A stretch of 64,000 bases of DNA from Gimesia aquarii. Lineage in GTDB: Bacteria; Planctomycetota; Planctomycetia; Planctomycetales; Planctomycetaceae. The position numbers were made by a program, and so were the translations under genes. Below are positions 37,177 through 45,425 of this stretch, one piece after another. Under the pieces are notes generated by a model, which worked only from the letters and a program-made list of their open reading frames with translations, did no database searches and was not told where the DNA came from. Location: positions 5,423,800-5,487,799 of the forward strand of contig NZ_CP037920.1 in NCBI RefSeq assembly GCF_007748195.1, written 5' to 3'. Position 1 is the first letter of the stretch. The number at the start of each line of letters is the position of its first letter.

Positions 37177-38280
37177 ATGAGTGTGAGGTGTTTCATCAAT
37201 TCGTCGCAGCCACCACAGGCCAAAGGCCGGGGGTCACAGATCAACCCTCCGAACCGGTTTCTGCCCGTACTTTACGAGCAAGACTTCGAGCAGCTCGAAC
37301 ATGATACGGAATACCTGGAGGGTCTGCGTCATCTGCCCACGAAATATTATCCTGATCACAGCCTGTCTCTTGTCATGGAAAATCAGAGTCCGGATATCGG
37401 TTTCCGCTATAGCGTGAATCCTTATCGCGGCTGCGCCCACGGTTGCGCGTATTGCTATGCACGACCGACTCATGAATATCATGGCTTAAGTGCGGGAACA
37501 GATTTCGAAACAAAAATCTTTGTGAAAGAACGCGCGCCCGAGTTATTTCGCGACTGGCTGGCACGCGATCAATGGTCACCCGAAGTCATCGTCTTCTCTG
37601 GTGTGACAGACTGTTATCAGCCCGCGGAAAAACAGTTTGAACTCACACGAAGCTGTCTGAAAATTGCAGCCGAGGCACGACAACCGATCTCGATTATCAC
37701 CAAGAACGCGCTCATTCTACGCGATCTGGATCTCCTCAGCCGTATGGCGGAAGACCGTATTATCGCGGTGAATGTCAGTATCACGACACTCCAACAGGAA
37801 TTGACGCGCACACTGGAACCGCGAACGAGTGCTCCTGCAGCACGGCTCCGTACGGTTCGAGAGCTGTCCCAGGCTGGTGTGCCCGTGAATGTGATGGTAG
37901 CGCCAGTCATCCCCGGACTCAACGACTCAGAAATTCCACAGATCCTGGAAGCGGCGGCGGACGCAGGCGCGCAAACCGCGCACTACGTTTTATTACGATT
38001 ACCGTATACCGTCAAACCGGTTTTTCTGGAATGGCTCGAGCGGACGCGCCCCGATGAAAAAGCACGTATCGAATCACGGATACGAGCCTGTCGTGACGGT
38101 AATCTTTATACAGCTCAGTTCGGCAAACGGATGAAAGGAACTGGAACTCTTGCAGAGCAGATCGGAAAACTATTCCGGGTCTTCGCGAAAAAACATGGGT
38201 TAGATCAGTCTTTACCTGCACTGGAAACGAAATACTTTCGTCCCCCCCTGCCTACATCAGGGCAATTGCGACTCTTCTAA
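37177..38280 (+). CDS. PA0069-family radical SAM protein
   Basis: This 367-residue enzyme carries the radical SAM signature CAHGCAYCYARPTHEYHG at residues about 86-103, where CxxxCxYC binds the 4Fe-4S cluster that cleaves S-adenosylmethionine. FSGVTDCYQPAEKQFELTR and SIITKNALILRDLDLLSRMAE fit the PA0069/SplB-like (Rv2578c-type) group, and VMVAPVIPGLNDSEIPQILEAAADAGA is the conserved C-terminal part of the barrel. The N-terminal 60 residues (RGSQINPPNRF) are also typical. Substrate unknown; DNA repair is only a guess from similarity to spore photoproduct lyase. GC content is higher than in the neighbours. The stop lies one base from the stop of the convergent MtfA-like gene. Confidence 0.9.
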   Translation: MSVRCFINSSQPPQAKGRGSQINPPNRFLPVLYEQDFEQLEHDTEYLEGLRHLPTKYYPDHSLSLVMENQSPDIGFRYSVNPYRGCAHGCAYCYARPTHEYHGLSAGTDFETKIFVKERAPELFRDWLARDQWSPEVIVFSGVTDCYQPAEKQFELTRSCLKIAAEARQPISIITKNALILRDLDLLSRMAEDRIIAVNVSITTLQQELTRTLEPRTSAPAARLRTVRELSQAGVPVNVMVAPVIPGLNDSEIPQILEAAADAGAQTAHYVLLRLPYTVKPVFLEWLERTRPDEKARIESRIRACRDGNLYTAQFGKRMKGTGTLAEQIGKLFRVFAKKHGLDQSLPALETKYFRPPLPTSGQLRLF

Positions 38281-38281
38281 T

Positions 38282-39052
38282 TTAAACCGCCTGAGCGGGA
38301 TCCTGTTGATAGAACAGTTTCATCGTCTCGTACAGATCGACAGAGTATTCTCGCATCTGGCGAGGCTGTTCAAAAAAATGTTCCGTACAGACGGCGAAGA
38401 ACTCGGCTGGATTGGTTGCACCATAAGGATCGATGAATGTTTTTCTGCCATGCTGTAACTGCGAAACCAATGATTCATATTCCGCAGTCATGACTCGTGT
38501 CCATTGCTCGTACTGTTCCGAATCATGTAAGGGAGGGGTTCCGCTAAACTGCCGATCAAGGGCATCGTAGTAGTGCGCGAATTCGTGTATGACGACATTG
38601 CGACCATCATCGGGAACTTGCCCCCCTTCATAAATGCTTTCCCAGGACAATACGATCGGCCCCGAACCCCAGGATTCTCCCAAACGAAATGAGGTACCTT
38701 CTGTCATGACACCAATGGAATCGATCAGAGTCTCTTTTGCGACATATGCATCGGGATAAACAAGAATCGTTTTCAGACGATCAAAACAATCGTTGGCAAA
38801 CCCTAGCGTGATCAGACAGGCCTGACCGGCAATGGTCAGCTTGACCTCTTCTGTAATTTCAAAGCCGTTACAACCTTCCCAGTATTTTTCTTTGACGAAA
38901 ATCTGAACGCGTTGAAACAGGAGCGTTTTCTGCTGTGCCGTTAAGTGATCGAGTTGCGCTACGTTTTGCTCAAGAATGGTTTTCCAATGATCGGGAATGG
39001 GTGAAGCGAGGATTTTCCTGCGTCGGCGGTTTCGCAACCAGGTAAAAATCAT
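38282..39052 (-). CDS. MtfA-like zinc peptidase (M90 family)
   Basis: This 256-residue protein resembles MtfA (Mlc titration factor A), a zinc-dependent aminopeptidase related to anthrax lethal factor. The metal site HEFAHYYDALDRQ (near residue 155) is the HExxH motif, and NPAEFFAVCTEHFFEQP near 215 supplies the third ligand glutamate, as in MtfA. In E. coli MtfA binds the glucose repressor Mlc; there is no Mlc gene nearby, so the role here may differ. The ATG at 39052 lies nine bases after GAGGA; an upstream ATG at 39061 touches that site and is less likely. A basic N-terminus (RNRRRRK) precedes the domain. No signal peptide. Confidence 0.9.
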   Translation of the reverse strand: MIFTWLRNRRRRKILASPIPDHWKTILEQNVAQLDHLTAQQKTLLFQRVQIFVKEKYWEGCNGFEITEEVKLTIAGQACLITLGFANDCFDRLKTILVYPDAYVAKETLIDSIGVMTEGTSFRLGESWGSGPIVLSWESIYEGGQVPDDGRNVVIHEFAHYYDALDRQFSGTPPLHDSEQYEQWTRVMTAEYESLVSQLQHGRKTFIDPYGATNPAEFFAVCTEHFFEQPRQMREYSVDLYETMKLFYQQDPAQAV

Positions 39053-39423
39053 GAATAACATTCCTCGACAGTAATTTGGAAGATAATTGCGTGACCTAAA
39101 TCTTAATATTCACAAGAATTATAGTACTATTTCTAGTGAAGAACAGAGCCCCTGAAAGCCACAGGAATTGACGAACCCAGGTGAGCAATGTAGATCGACA
39201 TGGAAAACGCGTTACAGTTCTTATCGAATGAAACTAGATTCAGCTTCAAGTGAAGAATGATGGTAATCTTAAAAAAACTTTAAAAACTCAATTTGACAGT
39301 ACCAGAATGATAAGTTCCCTGTCCGTTCATTGAACGAAGACACAAAACTTGGCAAAATTGAGAGATCGTTAGATGTCTCAACATAATTACTCACCCATTC
39401 ACTTTCTATTCCTGAAAGTCATC
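39053..39423. other. Divergent intergenic region
   Basis: About 370 bases separate the MtfA-like gene and the second sulfatase. It is AT-rich, and I see no RNA gene, hairpin with a T-run or repeat in it. An alternative in-frame start for the sulfatase lies at 39373. Confidence 0.5.
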
Positions 39424-40890
39424 ATGATTCAAATTATTCGACTTACGCTTTTGACAATCGCCGTCTGTTTCCTGTTTCCTGTTCAAACACAACTCAAAGC
39501 AGCCCCACCAGAAAAGCCAAATATCATCTTTATCATGGCCGATGACCTCGGGTATGGTGACCTGGGATGTTATGGTCAAAAAATCATTAAAACCCCTCGC
39601 CTCGATCAGATGGCGGCAGAAGGCATGAAATTCACTCAAATGTATGCAGGCTGCACCGTGTGTGCTCCCTCACGTTGTGTATTGATGACTGGCCTGCACA
39701 TGGGACATGCCCGAGTGCGTGGCAACACATCGGTTCAGGAAAACCAGTCTCTCAAAAAGGATGACATAACCGTTGCTCAAGTTCTGAAAAAAGCGGGTTA
39801 TCAAACAGGGCTCACAGGCAAATGGGGCATTGGTGAAGCAGGAACCGCCGGTGTTCCGAATCTGAAAGGATTCGATTTTTTCTATGGCTATTTGAACCAG
39901 CACAACGCACACAATTATTACCCTTCGTTCCTTTGGAGAAATAACAAAAAAGAACGACTGCGCAACGTGATTGACCCCAAATCGGTAAACCCTGCCGGCA
40001 TCGGAGGTGTCGCAACCAAGAAGGTCGATTACTCGCATGACTTGATCATGAATGAAGCGCTCGACTTCATAGACCAGAATGCAAAGAACCCATTTTTTCT
40101 GTATGTCGCGTTAACAATTCCCCACGCCAATAACGAAGCCGGCAGAATGGTCGGTGATGGACAGGAAGTTCCCGACTATGGAATCTATCAAAACAAAGAC
40201 TGGTCGAACCCCAATAAAGGACAGGCCGCGATGATTACCCTCATGGATGCCGGCGTAGGCCAGATTCTGGATCGACTTAAAAAGTTAGGCATTGACGACA
40301 ACACAGTCGTCATGTTTACCTCAGATAATGGACATCATCAGGAAGGCAGAAACGACGCAAAGTTTTTTGATGCCAACGGCCCACTTCGTGGTATGAAACG
40401 CGACCTCTACGAAGGAGGCATTCGTGTACCGTTCATCGTGCGGTGGCCGGGAACTACGCCTGCGGGAACCGTCTCTGATCACATTGGCTATTTTGGAGAT
40501 TTGATGGCAACCGCCTGCGAATTAGCACATATCCCCTGCCCGCCCGATCTTGATAGTGTCAGTTTTGCGCCCACCATTGAAGGACACCCCAAGAAACAAA
40601 AGCAGCATGGCTTCCTCTTCTGGGAGTTCTACGAACGAGGTGGCAAACAGGCAGTGCGATTTGGAAATTGGAAAGCCGTCCGCATGCCGATGTTTACCGG
40701 AAAAACAGAACTTTATGACCTGTCAAAAGACCTGGGTGAAGGGAATAATGTCGCCAGCCAGCATCCTGATCTCGTGGACAAAATCGAAGAGATGATGGAC
40801 CAATCACATACTCCAGATCCTCTCTGGAAACCGAGGGGAAAGTTGAATAAGAATCAACCTGCTCCCGGCGATGGTAAACCGCGTTTTTAA
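39424..40890 (+). CDS. Sulfatase, type I (arylsulfatase A-like)
   Basis: This formylglycine-dependent sulfatase has 488 residues from the chosen start. The signal peptide [19 protein letters not shown] begins at 39424; an in-frame ATG at 39373 adds 17 residues and cannot be excluded. Landmarks are [21 protein letters not shown] (calcium-binding aspartates), the activation motif CAPSR followed by [30 protein letters not shown] and [10 protein letters not shown]. The region after [21 protein letters not shown] is intact. The cysteine of CAPSR would be oxidised by a formylglycine-generating enzyme not present in the window. A strong terminator follows. Sulfated polysaccharide is the likely substrate, but the identity is unknown. 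Confidence 0.93.
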   Translation: MIQIIRLTLLTIAVCFLFPVQTQLKAAPPEKPNIIFIMADDLGYGDLGCYGQKIIKTPRLDQMAAEGMKFTQMYAGCTVCAPSRCVLMTGLHMGHARVRGNTSVQENQSLKKDDITVAQVLKKAGYQTGLTGKWGIGEAGTAGVPNLKGFDFFYGYLNQHNAHNYYPSFLWRNNKKERLRNVIDPKSVNPAGIGGVATKKVDYSHDLIMNEALDFIDQNAKNPFFLYVALTIPHANNEAGRMVGDGQEVPDYGIYQNKDWSNPNKGQAAMITLMDAGVGQILDRLKKLGIDDNTVVMFTSDNGHHQEGRNDAKFFDANGPLRGMKRDLYEGGIRVPFIVRWPGTTPAGTVSDHIGYFGDLMATACELAHIPCPPDLDSVSFAPTIEGHPKKQKQHGFLFWEFYERGGKQAVRFGNWKAVRMPMFTGKTELYDLSKDLGEGNNVASQHPDLVDKIEEMMDQSHTPDPLWKPRGKLNKNQPAPGDGKPRF

Positions 40891-40920
40891 ACGTTTCCCC
40901 AAAATACTTTGTTTCAACCG

Positions 40921-40951
40921 AAAAAGCAGACTGGATTCAGTCTGCTTTTTT
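40921..40951 (+). terminator. Intrinsic terminator after the second sulfatase
   Basis: AAAAAGCAGACT (40921-40932) pairs perfectly with AGTCTGCTTTTT (40939-40950) around a six-base loop, ending in a T-run, about 30 bases after the sulfatase stop codon. Confidence 0.9.
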
Positions 40952-41262
40952 CATTGTTCTGAAAAGATCACTCTACGATTCACTTCCCAACATCTCGTTT
41001 TTTCTTCCATTTTTTTTGAGTCAAAGAGAAGGGAATTACGTATTACTAGACAGAAACGAGATTGTCTGCTGTTTGATTCCAATGTCAGTCAAGGAGACGG
41101 AATGATGTGTTTTACGATAGACCAGGTAGAAGAAACGGAAAATGATCTGAGACAAAGATAGCCTTTTGGCCCGCTAATTCTCAAAAAGGAAATACACACT
41201 TTTTGCCCTTTCTGAGAATCATGTGCGGAACATAACGGGTCTTACAAAACGAGATTCATTTT
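40952..41262. other. Convergent intergenic region without recognised features
   Basis: About 310 bases lie between the sulfatase terminator and the stop of the first TadG-like gene. The one long frame (40871-41161) overlaps the sulfatase end and has no recognisable domain. I see nothing else. Confidence 0.5.
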
Positions 41263-42435
41263 TCAGGGGAAGATAATATTATCAACACTGACTAGAGCAG
41301 CGCGACCTGTACCGCAGTCGTAATAGGCAATTGAGGATGCACTTGCGTTGAAGAAATTAACCCCAAATACTTGAGTACAAAACCCTTGCACGGGCACAGT
41401 TGCTTGAGCGATGACGGCGGGAAATCCGCCCGCTCCACCAGTAAGAGTTGCCTGTGAAACTCCGTTTGCTGGTTGATTGACAAACGTGGCTGTAGCCGTT
41501 GATGTCACATTGGTAATGGTATTGCGAAAAGTAACCTCTGCTGTAACCCCAAATTCTCCCCATGCATTACCAACATTATTTGGCATTGGAGGAGGAGTAT
41601 ACCCAGGTGGGCCTAATTGGTTGGTAGAAACTCCAAAGTGAAGAAAATCTGTTGCTGTAAATGAATTACTATCAAAATTAATTCGAACTGTTCGAAATTC
41701 GCCAGGAGATATCAGATCTTCAAATGTAAAACAAACATCGCCATTCGGATTAGGGCAATCCCAGTTTGGAGGTCCGGGATTAGTAGGGTCCACATCTACT
41801 CCACTAAAAGTACCAATAACCGTTGACACCTGAGGATCTGTACCAGAAGCAAAAAATGCTTGTGCATTTGGAGGACCACCATTCCTAAGTGGAAGAGTAA
41901 ATGCGACCGAGTCAATTGCAAGATTCGTTCCCGAATCAAAGCCCAATCGGATCGTATTAGGATCTGCACTATTGCCATTATTCAATTGAGTAATCGTGAT
42001 TGTCACGCCACCGGCAGCACAGCTGGCGTCTGCGTTCCCGTTAAATATAATTGGATCTGTTATGGAATCAATTGCGCCAAATACAAGATTCCCCGTATTG
42101 GAAGCATTACCATTGGGGTTGCCAGGAACAGGAGGCGTAAAATTCGTATTCGGAGTAAAAGCAACTCCCAGTATTGGATTCGCTTGCGTGTAGGCCACAC
42201 CAACATTTCTGGGAATCTGAGTCGACCCCGTACCGCTGTCTCCCCATTCTTTGACGGCAGCGAGTGCAGCGGAATCCAAAGCATTATTGATTTCTATCTG
42301 TGCCTGCCACAACGTAGCAATTTCTAATACAACACAGAAGAACGTCAGGAACAAGGACCCCCAGAGAATGAGCCAAAGAATGGCAATCCCACGACGGTTT
42401 TGGTGTGAATTCGTGTTAGTAAGAATTCGTTTCAT
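41263..42435 (-). CDS. TadG-like pilus-assembly protein, expanded paralogue
   Basis: This 390-residue protein has a basic N-terminus and one hydrophobic helix (RRGIAILWLILWGSLFLTFFCVV), followed by LEIATLWQAQIEINNALDSAALAAVKEW, the TadG/TadE-like segment in which short side-chain residues alternate. It shares nearly its whole first 90 residues and last 40 with the neighbouring 186-residue paralogue, but has an extra central block of about 200 residues rich in Asn, Gly, Thr and Pro, probably a beta-sandwich (PLRNGGPPNAQAFFASGT, PGEFRTVRINFDSNSFTATDF). TadG is a membrane pseudopilin-like protein of the Tad apparatus that secretes Flp pili; no Tad core gene is in the window. Confidence 0.8.
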   Translation of the reverse strand: MKRILTNTNSHQNRRGIAILWLILWGSLFLTFFCVVLEIATLWQAQIEINNALDSAALAAVKEWGDSGTGSTQIPRNVGVAYTQANPILGVAFTPNTNFTPPVPGNPNGNASNTGNLVFGAIDSITDPIIFNGNADASCAAGGVTITITQLNNGNSADPNTIRLGFDSGTNLAIDSVAFTLPLRNGGPPNAQAFFASGTDPQVSTVIGTFSGVDVDPTNPGPPNWDCPNPNGDVCFTFEDLISPGEFRTVRINFDSNSFTATDFLHFGVSTNQLGPPGYTPPPMPNNVGNAWGEFGVTAEVTFRNTITNVTSTATATFVNQPANGVSQATLTGGAGGFPAVIAQATVPVQGFCTQVFGVNFFNASASSIAYYDCGTGRAALVSVDNIIFP

Positions 42436-43127
42436 TGTTACTGCCTTAATTTAAAAAATGAATAACGTAAGTATTTCAGTAGACAATGTTCGTCCTCTCA
42501 CAACTCGTTTCAATTGATCATGTATTGTTCAAGAAGCTAAATTTGAGGGGATCATATCTGACTGGATAAGAATTCAGAGGGATTCCAAGCCAGACAGTGG
42601 CACAAAAAATCTACGAACCGACAATAAGAAAACGGTTACCACGGAAATCAATTAAAGTTGGACGACTGCCAACTTAATGATCCGGATTTTTAGATATCGC
42701 CAGAATTTGCTCCAACACAATGAAACTTACCTAAGATGTTTCTTGTTTTGCAGATTGTAGCCTGCATATCAAAATAGAAACTGTTTCAATATTTGTGCCT
42801 GACGAATATCTTTGGCCCAATTACCAATTGCTTGGAAATTTCATTGTAGAGAAAATACAGTGAAATGGAAACAAAAAAAGATTAGTGGTACCTACCCAGA
42901 TGATACTGTGCATCTTTGAATAGTACATTACGTTTAGAAATGATATTCACAAGTTCTAATCGACAATTGATACGAGACACGAATTCAATTTCGGACGATG
43001 AGCGTGTTCACTGAATTCAATCTCGAAACACAAAAAGAAAGCGAGAGACATGCGAACGTAGAAATTCTGGTGGGTGCAACTCGTCCGTTACCAGTCTCAA
43101 AATAAGCGGTTGATATGCAGATACATT
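42436..43127. other. Long gap between the two TadG-like paralogues
   Basis: About 690 bases lie between two genes on the same strand. No frame of coding quality is present. A 7-base-pair hairpin (AAGTTGG at 42655-42661 with CCAACTT at 42669-42675) is visible, without a T-run. The distance means the downstream paralogue probably has its own promoter here. Confidence 0.45.
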
Positions 43128-43688
43128 TTATGGACCGACGCTGACAAGAGCAGGCTGCCCGTTAACTGTATTCACGTAAGCAATTGATGATGCAGATACA
43201 TTCAGAAATGAAAACCCAAACAATGTACTGCAAAACCCTTGTACTGGGACTGTTATCTGTGCTCTCACAGCGGGAAATGTTGCTGGTGCCAATGCTGCTG
43301 GATCAAGTGAATTAGGACGAGTTAAGGCAGTTAATCCGCCAAATACAAGATCCCCATTAAAGGAATCATTTCCATTAGGGTTTACAGGCTGAAAATTCGG
43401 ATTAAGTCCGACCGGAGTACCAAGTATTGGATTGGCAGCGGCGTAAGCAACTCCAACATTTCTCGGAATCTCAGTGGAGCCAAGCCCGCTTGTATCCCAC
43501 TCTCTGACTGCCGCCAACGTTGCTGAGTCAAGCGCGTTATTAAGTTCAACCTGTGCCTGCCACAGCGTGGCTATTTCTAATAGAACACAGAAAAAAGTCA
43601 GAAATAAAGATCCCCAAATCACCAGCCAAAGGATGGCAATTCCGCGACGATTGTGATGAAGTTCAGTTTTTGATTGAATTCGTTTCAT
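43128..43688 (-). CDS. TadG-like pilus-assembly protein, short paralogue
   Basis: This 186-residue protein is nearly identical to the larger neighbour over the N-terminal 90 residues (RRGIAILWLVIWGSLFLTFF, then LEIATLWQAQVELNNALDSATLAAVREW) and again at the C-terminus (TVPVQGFCSTLFGFSFLNVSASSIAY), but lacks the central block. The membrane helix is at residues about 14-40. Position +5 after the Gly of RRG is Trp rather than Glu, so prepilin-type cleavage is less likely than in the TadE-like proteins. It lies 61 bases downstream of a TadE-like gene on the same strand, so they are probably co-transcribed. Confidence 0.8.
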   Translation of the reverse strand: MKRIQSKTELHHNRRGIAILWLVIWGSLFLTFFCVLLEIATLWQAQVELNNALDSATLAAVREWDTSGLGSTEIPRNVGVAYAAANPILGTPVGLNPNFQPVNPNGNDSFNGDLVFGGLTALTRPNSLDPAALAPATFPAVRAQITVPVQGFCSTLFGFSFLNVSASSIAYVNTVNGQPALVSVGP

Positions 43689-43749
43689 GGGTCACGTATC
43701 AGTCTATGCAAGTAAAATCGAAAGCTCTGCGGTAGTTTGTTGAGTCAGT

Positions 43750-44286
43750 CTAAAGTTCATATAAATAAGTCGTAGAATGCTCAACAGAATAGTCTTGAAT
43801 TGAAAAGCCAAGACTGGATAAAAAATCGGGGACATTTCCATCCAAAAGCACACAAACTGTGGTACGAACTGATTCCGTATTGAGCGCTCCCACGACAACA
43901 GGCAACCCAGTGACAGGTGGGTCGCAGTCACAATTAGGTAAAGCAACTACAGGATCATTAATTGTGGCAGGCCCTCCAACATTATGTTCTAAAACAACCC
44001 GACAACTTCCTGTTGGTAGTCCTCCTGTTATAAGTACATTGTCGACACGTGTCTTCAACGGTCCTGTGTTCAAGGCATTGAGAGAAGCAGATGGTGTTTC
44101 AGATGCAATCTTCGCGGCATAGCGACTTGCGTAAGCCGTTTGTTCGATGGCAACATAGATCAGTGAAATCTGAACTACGGCCAACATAATGATCACAAAG
44201 GCAGGCATTGTCAGAATCAATTCCAGCACTACCACACCCGAACGTGGCGATGTTCGTTTCTTTATTTGTCGTCTGTTTTTCAACAC
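43750..44286 (-). CDS. TadE-like pseudopilin
   Basis: This 178-residue TadE-family protein has a basic leader (MLKNRRQIKKRTSPRSG), then VVVLELILTMPAFVIIMLAVVQISLIYV. Glycine followed by a hydrophobic stretch with Glu at +5 is the prepilin-peptidase signal of TadE pseudopilins. The rest (QTAYASRYAAKIASE, then a Cys/Pro-containing region with CDCDPPVTG) fits the extracytoplasmic domain. The start is GTG (44286) followed by TTG, with a weak ribosome-binding site, so the exact start is uncertain. It is divergent from a second TadE-like gene and upstream of the short TadG-like gene. Confidence 0.8.
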   Translation of the reverse strand: MLKNRRQIKKRTSPRSGVVVLELILTMPAFVIIMLAVVQISLIYVAIEQTAYASRYAAKIASETPSASLNALNTGPLKTRVDNVLITGGLPTGSCRVVLEHNVGGPATINDPVVALPNCDCDPPVTGLPVVVGALNTESVRTTVCVLLDGNVPDFLSSLGFSIQDYSVEHSTTYLYEL

Positions 44287-44570
44287 AGCCTGGCACCACT
44301 TTATGTATCTGGTTCAAATATGGGGCGATTTATCTTAATCTATTCGCTACAATACTAGTTTGGCAAGCAATTTGCGTTCCCTACTCAAGAGACGCCTCAG
44401 ATCTCCAGTGATTCATTCAAGAAAAGAGGCAAGCTGTGTAATTCGTCTCAATTCAAGGTCTCATGAGCCAATATTCAAATCCTGTTGATTTGAAATATGA
44501 TAACTGACCTTATCAAGTGTCAATCAAGTGTCTCCAATTGTTAACACTTGTGAATTTAGAAGTACGTAAG

Positions 44571-45128
44571 ATGGAAATCACCAGGGAGCCATCATTGTTT
44601 CATAATCAGTTCAATCAAGAACATCATAGAGCCAAGAAACGAAGAGGTTCCGTATTACTGGAATTTATCTTAGCGTTTCCTATTATCCTGATTCTCTCTC
44701 TGGCGATTATTGAATTTGGATTCTTTTCCCTACTGCAACAAACGATCACTGCATCGGCAATTGAAGGCTCTCGAGAAGCAGCTAAGGTAGGAGCTTCTAC
44801 AACGTCTGTAGGCAATCTAATCCAACAGTATATGGCGATTAACTCGTTAAATCTGGATGTCGGAGCACAGCCAGCTGCACCGGGACAGGGAGATGTGCTT
44901 GTTGTCATTGAAGATGGAAGTGGAATCCTGACACAAACGATTGGAAACTCAGATATCCCCTGTTCTCCCGTTGGTCCTGCTCCTGCCCTGACTGAGATAA
45001 AAGTAACCGTTTGCCTTAACCTGACTGATACGAATGGCACGACCCCGATTCCTGATCTTTTATCAACATTTGGCTTTACGCTTTCGGGAAAACAACTTGA
45101 AATCAGCGCTATGACCGGATTAGAGTAA
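44571..45128 (+). CDS. TadE-like pseudopilin
   Basis: This 185-residue TadE-family protein has a basic leader to KKRRG, then SVLLEFILAFPIILILSLAIIEFGFF. The Gly-Ser-...-Glu(+5) arrangement is a canonical TadE prepilin signal. The segment LQQTITASAIEGSREAAKVGA and a Cys-containing C-terminal domain follow. The frame is open to a GTG at 44517, but the ATG at 44571 gives a conventional leader. It is divergent from the other TadE-like gene, with about 285 bases between them. Together with the two TadG-like genes this makes a minor-pilin cluster; the ATPase, platform and secretin must be elsewhere. Confidence 0.82.
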   Translation: MEITREPSLFHNQFNQEHHRAKKRRGSVLLEFILAFPIILILSLAIIEFGFFSLLQQTITASAIEGSREAAKVGASTTSVGNLIQQYMAINSLNLDVGAQPAAPGQGDVLVVIEDGSGILTQTIGNSDIPCSPVGPAPALTEIKVTVCLNLTDTNGTTPIPDLLSTFGFTLSGKQLEISAMTGLE

Positions 45129-45203
45129 TAGCAACTCAATTTTCTAATCCGCCGCTCCTTTACTGGTTACAACTTCAGCCAGAATAGCAAGTTTTCCTCT
45201 CTC

Positions 45204-45377
45204 ATGAATGAAATTGCCACCGGAATTTTTTTCTGGATGCTTAAGATCCTGGGGGCCTATCTTGGTGTGATGATTGTCTTGACCATCATTCTCTCCAGAT
45301 GGAAAAAGAAAGCGAAGCAAGAAACCGAAGAGATTTCTCAAAGCGCGAAAAAACGATCCAGCGATAAATTGAAATAA
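45204..45377 (+). CDS. Small membrane protein (57 residues), unknown function
   Basis: I found this frame by translation of the plus strand; it runs from the ATG at 45204 to a TAA at 45375-45377. One hydrophobic helix covers residues about 8-31 (GIFFWMLKILGAYLGVMIVL), followed by a strongly charged tail (RWKKKAKQETEEISQSAKKR). The helix-plus-basic-tail arrangement is that of small inner-membrane proteins with the C-terminus in the cytoplasm. There is no strong ribosome-binding site, and a second out-of-frame ATG lies at 45208. It is 75 bases after the TadE-like gene on the same strand. Not recognised as a family. Confidence 0.5.
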   Translation: MNEIATGIFFWMLKILGAYLGVMIVLTIILSRWKKKAKQETEEISQSAKKRSSDKLK

Positions 45378-45425
45378 GCCAATTCAATCAGATCGCAATC
45401 TGATTGTCCCAAACCAGAGTCATCG

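Noticed and set aside
42655-42675. A 7-base-pair hairpin between the two TadG-like genes as a terminator
   Set aside because: The stem is short and lacks a T-run.
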